A stretch of DNA of 64,000 nucleotides from Arthrobacter sp. S39 (lineage in GTDB: Bacteria; Actinomycetota; Actinomycetes; Actinomycetales; Micrococcaceae): the NCBI RefSeq assembly GCF_004320525.1, contig NZ_SIHX01000007.1, forward strand, positions 186,001 through 250,000. The letters are read 5' to 3'. This document shows, one piece after another, positions 58,831 through 64,000 of this stretch (position 1 is its first letter; the number at the start of each line of letters is the position of its first letter). Made by a program: the position numbers and the translations under genes. The notes beneath the pieces were generated by a model. The model ran no database searches and was not told the origin of the DNA. It was given only the letters and a program-made list of their open reading frames with translations.

Positions 58831-59370
58831 TCAGCCCCGCAGCCGCTCCACCGCGGCAAGGAGTTCCGCCACGTCCCCCTCCCTGCCGTCGGCGTTCCCG
58901 GACGGCCCGCTTTCCCACATGGCGTTGAAGTACAGCCCGTCCCCCATATACAGCACAGCCTTGGCCATCGGCTTGCCGACGTCGGCGCCGATCAGCTCCA
59001 GCCACTGCTGCTGGATGGCCGCAAAACGGCGGCGGGCCTCCTCGTGCGCCACCTCGGCCAGTCGCGTGGCGGCAACAAACGAACGGTCCATGGGGGTGTC
59101 GGACCAGAGCGATGACCGGATGAAGTATGCGGCGGCACCCTCGGGCGCCGCCTCCATGGCGGCAAGGTCCTCCCCGGCCAGGCGGTCCAGCCGCTCAAGG
59201 GTGGCGGTGATCAGCGCCTCTTTGTTCGGGAAGTGGTACAGCAGTCCCCCCTTGGACACGCCGGCCTTTTTGGCCACGGCATCCAGCGTGGCTGCGCGCT
59301 CCCCGACGTCGATGAGGAGTTCTTCGAAGGCGTCGAGGACGGCATCATGCGCGACGGGTTTTCTGGCCAT
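58831..59370 (-). CDS. TetR-family transcriptional repressor
   Basis: 179 residues from the ATG at 59370 (MARKPVAHDA); an ATG four codons upstream is possible. The HTH is VAKKAGVSKGGLLYHFPNKE (residues 32-51), and the C-terminal ligand domain is all helical. It is divergent from an MFS exporter gene and a perfect palindrome lies between them, so it probably represses that pump and releases it on drug binding. Only 68 nt separate the two starts. Confidence 0.93.
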   Translation of the reverse strand: MARKPVAHDAVLDAFEELLIDVGERAATLDAVAKKAGVSKGGLLYHFPNKEALITATLERLDRLAGEDLAAMEAAPEGAAAYFIRSSLWSDTPMDRSFVAATRLAEVAHEEARRRFAAIQQQWLELIGADVGKPMAKAVLYMGDGLYFNAMWESGPSGNADGREGDVAELLAAVERLRG

Positions 59371-59406
59371 GGTTCCAATCATGCATCCTCGGGGGCTTTG
59401 ATTTCT

Positions 59407-59434
59407 TAACTATACCGTCCAGACGGTATAGTTA
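59407..59434. promoter_or_regulatory. TetR operator between the regulator and MFS genes
   Basis: A perfect 28-bp palindrome: AACTATACCGTC (59408-59419), CA spacer, GACGGTATAGTT (59422-59433), with one further T-A pair outside. It ends 5 nt before the MFS start codon and covers the region where its transcript must begin. Confidence 0.9.
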
Positions 59435-59438
59435 TTAC

Positions 59439-61046
59439 ATGACCACGTCCGCAGCCTCCCGGCAGAACACCAACATCACCTCCGCCACCCCGTCGTCCGC
59501 CACGTCCACGCCGGCTCACGATCAGGCCCCGGTTCCCGCCAGAAACCGATGGCGCGACTGGCTCGCACTGGGATTGCTGATGTTCCCGGTACTCCTTGTT
59601 GCGGTGGACAACACGGCGCTGACGTTTGCACTGCCGGCCATTGCGCGGAGCCTGGAAACATCGGGCGTCCAGCTCCTCTGGATCGTGGATGCCTATCCGC
59701 TGGTGCTTGCCGGGCTACTGGTTGCCATGGGCAGCCTCGGTGACCGGATAGGGCGCCGGCGGCTGCTCCTGATTGGCAGCGTCGGCTTCGCGGCGGTCTC
59801 GGCCGTGACTGCTTTCGCGCCGAGCGCCGAGTGGCTCATCGCTGGCAGGGCGATGCTGGGGTTCTTCGGGGCCATGCTGATGCCGTCCACGCTGTCCCTG
59901 ATCCGGAACATCTTTCCGGACCCCAACCGGCGCCGGCTGGCTGTTGCCATCTGGGCGGCAGGCTTTTCCGGCGGCGCCGCACTGGGCCCCATTTTCGGCG
60001 GCTGGCTGGTGGAGCACTTCTGGTGGGGCGCCATCCTCCTGGTCGCGGTGCCCATCATGCTGCCCCTGCTGGTCTTCGGCCCATCCTTCATCCCCGAGTC
60101 CAGGGACCCCCGCCCTGGGCGGGTGGACGTGCCCAGCATTCTGCTGTCCCTGCTGGTGATGGTGCCGGTGGTTTATGGCATCAAGGAGCTGGCCACTGAG
60201 GGTTTTGGAACAATTCCGGTGCTCCTCATAGGGTTTGGCCTGGCCATGGGGTTTGTATTTGTCCGCCGCCAGCTCCGGCTTGCCAGCCCCCTCCTGGACA
60301 TGTCGCTGTTCCGCAACAGGGTGTTTAGCACGGCCATCACGGCCAACGTCCTGGCGCTGTTTTCCTTCAACGGCTTCATCCTGTTCCTGGCCCAGCACCT
60401 CCAGCTCCTGGAGGGCATGACACCGTCCGCGTCCGGCGTGGCCATGATCCCGGCCTTGCTGGCCACGGTGGTGGCCGGACTGGTGGCGGTGCCGCTGGTG
60501 CGGAAGGTCCGTCCGGGATTCGTGGTGGCCGGAGGCCTGGCCCTGAGCGCCGCCGGCCATGGGCTGGTGGCCTTCGGCAACCACAGCGCGGGTCCGGCCC
60601 TCCTGCTGGGAGCACTGCTCATCCTGGCGCTGGGCGTTGGCACGGCCGAAACCATCTCCAACGACCTCATCCTGGGCGCCGTTCCCGCCGAAAAGTCAGG
60701 GGCGGCAGCCGCCATCTCCGAGACGGGCTACGAGGTGGGGTCCCTGCTGGGGACGGCAGTCCTGGGCTCCATCCTGACGGCTTCGTACCAGCACAACCTG
60801 CTGTTCCCCGCGGGGCTCGCAGAGGCCACGTCCGGCACAGCCGCACACCAGGCGGGCGAAACCCTGGCGGGAGCCATGGAGCTTGCTGCCACCCTGCCTG
60901 CTCCGCTCGCGGAGGCGCTCCGCGGCGCAGCGCGCGCGGCGTTCGATTCCGGTGTGCACATCACTGCGGGGATCGCGCTGGTACTGATGGCCGGCGCGGC
61001 CGTCCTTGCCGCCGTCGCGCTTCACCGGGTCCCCAAGGCGCACTAG
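59439..61046 (+). CDS. MFS multidrug exporter, 14-TM (DHA2-type)
   Basis: 535 residues with about 14 TM helices. The cytoplasmic N-terminus (1-45) is Thr/Ser/Pro-rich. Motif A is GSLGDRIGRRRLLLIGS between TM2 and TM3, and motif C-like segments (LGPIFGGWLVEHFWW) follow, as in EmrB/QacA drug:proton antiporters. It should pump lipophilic cations or antibiotics out. Adjacent TetR regulator and operator. Confidence 0.93.
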   Translation: MTTSAASRQNTNITSATPSSATSTPAHDQAPVPARNRWRDWLALGLLMFPVLLVAVDNTALTFALPAIARSLETSGVQLLWIVDAYPLVLAGLLVAMGSLGDRIGRRRLLLIGSVGFAAVSAVTAFAPSAEWLIAGRAMLGFFGAMLMPSTLSLIRNIFPDPNRRRLAVAIWAAGFSGGAALGPIFGGWLVEHFWWGAILLVAVPIMLPLLVFGPSFIPESRDPRPGRVDVPSILLSLLVMVPVVYGIKELATEGFGTIPVLLIGFGLAMGFVFVRRQLRLASPLLDMSLFRNRVFSTAITANVLALFSFNGFILFLAQHLQLLEGMTPSASGVAMIPALLATVVAGLVAVPLVRKVRPGFVVAGGLALSAAGHGLVAFGNHSAGPALLLGALLILALGVGTAETISNDLILGAVPAEKSGAAAAISETGYEVGSLLGTAVLGSILTASYQHNLLFPAGLAEATSGTAAHQAGETLAGAMELAATLPAPLAEALRGAARAAFDSGVHITAGIALVLMAGAAVLAAVALHRVPKAH

Positions 61047-61098
61047 GCGACCCGGTTCCGGCCAAGAATCCGACCCGCAGCAAAGGCGCCGCGCAATA

Positions 61099-61138
61099 AA
61101 GCGCCCGGCGCCGGAATTGCTTCCGGCACCGGGCGCTT
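61099..61138. terminator. Bidirectional terminator between the MFS gene and dps
   Basis: AAGCGCCCGGCGCCGGAA pairs with TTCCGGCACCGGGCGCTT (one mismatch) around TTGC. On the minus strand (dps) it is followed by TATTGCGC; on the plus strand by CTGTACC. Confidence 0.85.
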
Positions 61139-61163
61139 CTGTACCTATTCTGCGAGCGCTGCG

Positions 61164-61643
61164 CTACTTTGCGTCCGGCGCGGTGACGCTGGCGGAGGCC
61201 TTCATGGTCTCCGCATTGACCATCCAGGCATACTGCTCCAGCTTGGCGATGAATGCATGCAGCAGGTCAGCGGTGGTGGGATCCTCTTCATCCACTTCGT
61301 CATGGACCTTGCGCATGGTCCCGACGGCAGCCTCGAGGGCGGCGACGATCCGCTCGATGGCGTCCTTGGTGTTGATGAGGCCTTCAGGGAACTGGGCCAG
61401 GCTGGTGCTCTTGGCCACCGTCGAGCTGCGGCCGTCGGGAAGGGCATGCAGTGCACGCATTCTTTCGGCCATGTCATCGGCGAACTGGCGGGCGGCATCA
61501 ACGATTTCGTCGAGCTGCAGGTGGAGGTCCCGGAAGTTGGTGCCCACGATGTTCCAGTGGGCCTGCTTGCCCTGGATATGCAGCTCGATCAGGTCCGCAA
61601 GAACGGCCTGAAGATTGTTGGTCAGCGTCGGTGAAGCTTTCAT
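61164..61643 (-). CDS. dps: Dps-family DNA-protecting ferritin-like protein
   Basis: 159 residues. The Dps ferroxidase site is made by His in GKQAHWNIVG and Asp/Glu in LHLQLDEIVDAARQFADDM, shared between subunits of the dodecamer. It stores iron and shields DNA in stress. RBS GAGGAGG is 4 nt before the ATG. It stands alone between an efflux gene and the agmatine genes. Confidence 0.93.
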   Translation of the reverse strand: MKASPTLTNNLQAVLADLIELHIQGKQAHWNIVGTNFRDLHLQLDEIVDAARQFADDMAERMRALHALPDGRSSTVAKSTSLAQFPEGLINTKDAIERIVAALEAAVGTMRKVHDEVDEEDPTTADLLHAFIAKLEQYAWMVNAETMKASASVTAPDAK

Positions 61644-61743
61644 GAATCCTCCTCGATTGGTCCAGTGATCCTGACGCTATCAGCCGCTTTGGCAGCCCGG
61701 AGCAAAATTTCTCAGTGAGCTTACTAATTTGTGCCGGGCGACA

Positions 61744-61764
61744 TAAAAGAACGCGATTCATTTA
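61744..61764. promoter_or_regulatory. Palindrome 1 upstream of aguB (candidate operator)
   Basis: TAAAAGAA (61744-61751), CGCGA spacer, TTCATTTA (61757-61764), one mismatch in the 8-nt arms. Centred 54 bp upstream of palindrome 2, sharing the sequence GAACG-N2-ATTCATTTA. Confidence 0.65.
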
Positions 61765-61769
61765 AGCTC

Positions 61770-61798
61770 TTGCGCGAAAGCCCGGCACCGTCCATACT
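61770..61798 (+). promoter_or_regulatory. Predicted aguB promoter
   Basis: -35 TTGCGC (61770-61775), 17-nt spacer, -10 CATACT (61793-61798). The predicted start of transcription falls within palindrome 2. A reasonable but not strong match. Confidence 0.5.
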
Positions 61799-61819
61799 AA
61801 ATGAACGTCATTCATTTAG
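61797..61819. promoter_or_regulatory. Palindrome 2 upstream of aguB (candidate operator)
   Basis: Perfect CTAAATGAA (61797-61805), CGTCA, TTCATTTAG (61811-61819), 28 nt before the aguB ATG. It overlaps the -10 and predicted start, so a repressor bound here would block transcription. Confidence 0.75.
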
Positions 61820-61847
61820 TGACGATCGTCTCACTGGAAGTAAGCCC

Positions 61848-62909
61848 ATGATTGAAATTTCCTGTCTCGACTCCCCCGCTTCCCTGGCTCGGACAGCGCC
61901 GTCCGAACGCCCCGCCCTCCGCGTGGGCGTGGTGCAGCACCGCTGGCATGCAGACACTGACGTCCTGCAGGCCGAACTCGACGAAGGCATCGGCCGTGCC
62001 GCCCGGCTGGGCGCCACAGTGGTGTTCCTGCCCGAGCTCACGCTCTCCCGCTACCCCGCGGACGCCCGCCCCGAAAATGACATTTCCCGGCCCGGAGCGG
62101 TGCGGCCCCGGCCGTCGGACACCGCTGAGGACCTGCTCACCGGGCCCACGTTCCGGTTCGCCGCAGAGTCGGCCCGCCGCCACGGCGTGGCCGTCCACGC
62201 CTCGCTGTACCAGCAGGCGCCGGACCCGGACGGCAGCGATGACGGCCTGGGCCTGAACACCGCCATCCTGGTGTCGTCGGAGGGGGAACTGCTCGCCCGG
62301 ACGCACAAGCTGCACATCCCGGTCACCGCCGGCTACTACGAGGACAAGTTCTTCCGCCAGGGGCCGGCGGCAGCGGATGCCTACGAGGTCCACGCGCCGG
62401 AGGAACTGGGTGGCGCGCGGCTGGGCATGCCCACCTGCTGGGACGAATGGTTCCCTGAAGTAGCCCGGCTCTATTCCCTGGGCGGCGCCGAGATCCTGGT
62501 GTACCCCACCGCGATCGGCTCCGAACCGGACCACCCGGACTTCGACACGCAGCCGCTGTGGCAGCAGGTCATTGTGGGCAACGGCATCGCCAACGGCCTC
62601 TTTATGATTGCCCCCAACCGCTGGGGCAGCGAGGGAACACTGGACTTCTACGGCTCCTCGTTCATCTCCGACCCCTACGGCCGGATCCTGGTCCAGGCCC
62701 CGCGCGACGAGTCCGCCGTCCTGGTGGCAGACCTCGACCTGGACCAGCGCCGGGACTGGCTCACGCTCTTCCCGTTCCTGGCCACCCGCCGCCCCGACAC
62801 CTACGGCCGGCTGACCGAACCCGTGCGCCGTGACCAGCCGCTTGGCGGCGAGGAGGCGGGGATCGGGATTTCGGCAGGCTCAATCACCGGTCAGGAGCTG
62901 ACCGCATGA
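61848..62909 (+). CDS. aguB: N-carbamoylputrescine amidase (carbon-nitrogen hydrolase)
   Basis: 353 residues from the ATG at 61848 (GGAAG 7 nt upstream). The nitrilase-fold triad is visible: Glu in FLPELTLSRY, Lys in ARTHKLHIPV, Cys in GMPTCWDEWFPE. Its ATGA overlap with agmatine deiminase supports N-carbamoylputrescine as substrate, giving putrescine, CO2 and ammonia. The N-terminal 25 residues are Pro/Ser/Ala-rich. Confidence 0.92.
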   Translation: MIEISCLDSPASLARTAPSERPALRVGVVQHRWHADTDVLQAELDEGIGRAARLGATVVFLPELTLSRYPADARPENDISRPGAVRPRPSDTAEDLLTGPTFRFAAESARRHGVAVHASLYQQAPDPDGSDDGLGLNTAILVSSEGELLARTHKLHIPVTAGYYEDKFFRQGPAAADAYEVHAPEELGGARLGMPTCWDEWFPEVARLYSLGGAEILVYPTAIGSEPDHPDFDTQPLWQQVIVGNGIANGLFMIAPNRWGSEGTLDFYGSSFISDPYGRILVQAPRDESAVLVADLDLDQRRDWLTLFPFLATRRPDTYGRLTEPVRRDQPLGGEEAGIGISAGSITGQELTA

Positions 62910-63931
62910 GCGCCTGGCGCATGCCCGCCGAGACCGCTCCGCAGGAGCGGCTCTGGATGGCGTTCCCCACCGGCGGCTACACCCTGGGCGACACCGACGA
63001 GGATGCCCACGCTGCCCGGTCCACGTGGGCAGCCGTGGCCAACGCCGCCGTCGAATTTGAGCCGGTCACCGTGGTGGTGGACCCGGCCGACGTCGGCATC
63101 GCCGCCCGCTATCTCCACCCGGAGGTCGAGGTCCTTGCAGCCCCGCTCAACGATGCGTGGATGCGGGACATCGGCCCAACTTTTGTGCTGGACAGGGACG
63201 GGAGCCTCGGCGCCGTCGACTGGGTGTTCAACGGCTGGGGCGCCCAGGACTGGGCCCGCTGGGACAAGGACGCGCTGGTCGCCGGCGAGGTTTCCGGCCG
63301 CGCAGGCGCAACGCACATCGTGTCCGCGCTGGTCAACGAAGGCGGAGGCATCCAGGTTGATGGCGAGGGCACCGTCCTGGTGACCGAAACCGTGCAGCTC
63401 GATCCGGGCCGGAACCCCGGACTCAGCCGGTCCGACGTCGAAGCCGAGCTTGCCCGGACCATCGGTGCAACCCATGTCGTCTGGCTCCCCCGCGGCCTGG
63501 CCAGGGACTCGGAACGGTTCGGCACCCGCGGGCATGTGGACATCGTCGCAGCCATCCCCTCCCCCGGTACGCTGCTGGTGCATTCCCAGCAGGACCCGCG
63601 GCACCCTGATTACCAGGTGAGTCGAGAGGTCATCGAGCACCTCCGCACCACGAAGGACGCGGCCGGACGGGAGTGGAACATCATCGAAGTCCCCGCCCCG
63701 GAAACGCTGTGGGATGACGAGGGTTTTGTGGATTACAGCTACATCAACCACGTGGTGGTCAACGGCGGCGTCATTGCCTGTACGTTCGGGGACGCCAACG
63801 ATGACAAGGCGCTGCAGATCCTGGCAGAGGCCTACCCCGGCCGGCGTGTGGTCGGGATCGACGCCCGCGAGCTCTTCGCCCGCGGCGGCGGTATCCATTG
63901 CATCACCCAACAGCAGCCTGCTGCTTCGTAG
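62906..63931 (+). CDS. aguA: Agmatine deiminase
   Basis: 341 residues of the guanidino-modifying (pentein) fold. Agmatine is turned to N-carbamoylputrescine. Signature blocks: NDAWMRDIGPTFV, NGWGAQDWARWDKDA, HVDIVAAIPSPGT and catalytic Cys in GGGIHCITQQQ. The start overlaps the aguB stop by 4 nt, so the enzymes are made together. Confidence 0.95.
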   Translation: MSAWRMPAETAPQERLWMAFPTGGYTLGDTDEDAHAARSTWAAVANAAVEFEPVTVVVDPADVGIAARYLHPEVEVLAAPLNDAWMRDIGPTFVLDRDGSLGAVDWVFNGWGAQDWARWDKDALVAGEVSGRAGATHIVSALVNEGGGIQVDGEGTVLVTETVQLDPGRNPGLSRSDVEAELARTIGATHVVWLPRGLARDSERFGTRGHVDIVAAIPSPGTLLVHSQQDPRHPDYQVSREVIEHLRTTKDAAGREWNIIEVPAPETLWDDEGFVDYSYINHVVVNGGVIACTFGDANDDKALQILAEAYPGRRVVGIDARELFARGGGIHCITQQQPAAS

Positions 63932-63944
63932 AAAGCGCTGGACA

Positions 63945-64000
63945 ATGACGCAAACCATCCGCAAGGGCACCTCCGCCGGCCAGCAGTCGGGGGCTGACGC
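63945..64000 (+). CDS. Start of the next gene in the aguBA group (cut by the window)
   Basis: An ATG at 63945, 13 nt after the aguA stop, begins MTQTIRKGTSAGQQSGAD and stays open to the window end. Close spacing suggests the same operon, perhaps a transporter or polyamine-catabolic gene, but too little is visible to say. Confidence 0.4.
   Translation, partial: MTQTIRKGTSAGQQSGAD

Overview
The window reads as chromosomal DNA of a high-GC actinobacterium, most like Arthrobacter/Pseudarthrobacter (Micrococcaceae). The signs are a DtxR/IdeR-type iron repressor, XPB-type helicase, DUF3027 beside an extended cold-shock protein, DUF3263 next to a LytR_C protein, c-di-AMP riboswitches in front of cell-wall hydrolases, HrcA/CIRCE control of a solo groEL, frequent GTG/TTG starts and tightly packed genes. 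I see no insertion sequence, prophage, CRISPR array or rRNA. This is mostly core chromosome with a few accessory-looking islands.

Layout. 1-6.4 kb: lipoprotein start, UGT-like glycosyltransferase, PcrA/UvrD helicase, inositol-monophosphatase family enzyme and two membrane proteins. 6.4-7.4 kb: tRNA-Arg(CCT), DUF6314 protein, Nudix hydrolase. 7.4-12.8 kb: an ABC-F ribosome-protection-like protein overlapping an ABC exporter, preceded by a terminator-like attenuator, and divergent from a two-gene unit (HTH-like protein plus 7-TM protein) of unknown function. 12.9-17.2 kb: luciferase-like oxidoreductase and GH38 alpha-mannosidase. 17.3-20.6 kb: molybdenum cofactor block (fdhD, moeA, DUF6457, mobA). 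20.7-24.5 kb: HNH protein, then three secreted peptidoglycan hydrolases (two NlpC/P60, one M23) under two c-di-AMP riboswitches. 24.5-27.8 kb: IdeR, SerC, DUF3027 and cold-shock protein. 28-32.5 kb: helicase-associated protein and XPB helicase. 32.5-39.8 kb: SpaA-like secreted protein, two-component system, WXG100 protein, RNase HI fusion, orphan sugar-binding lipoprotein behind a LacI-type operator. 39.8-45.4 kb: solo groEL with tandem CIRCE, amino-acid binding lipoprotein, CspA, LytR_C, DUF3263, Ung. 45.4-50.9 kb: iron-box controlled siderophore-interacting protein; an operon of two FemAB-type ligases plus a ThrE exporter; TspO. 50.9-58.7 kb: glycine catabolic operon gcvP-gcvT-gcvH-glyA-sdaA behind a tandem glycine riboswitch. 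58.8-64 kb: TetR/MFS pair with a perfect operator, Dps, and aguB-aguA for agmatine to putrescine.

How it works together. Several units are ligand-controlled within the window: glycine turns on its own conversion through serine to pyruvate; c-di-AMP tunes cell-wall hydrolases; the IdeR encoded at 24.5 kb probably acts on the iron box at 45.35 kb. The most interesting less-described items are the ABC-F leader attenuator, the HTH/7-TM pair, a 49-bp repeat placed in two spacers of the glycine operon, the RNase HI fusion with its LFSEP-rich linker, and the duplicated palindromes in front of aguB. All functional statements come from reading motifs by eye; no database search was run.
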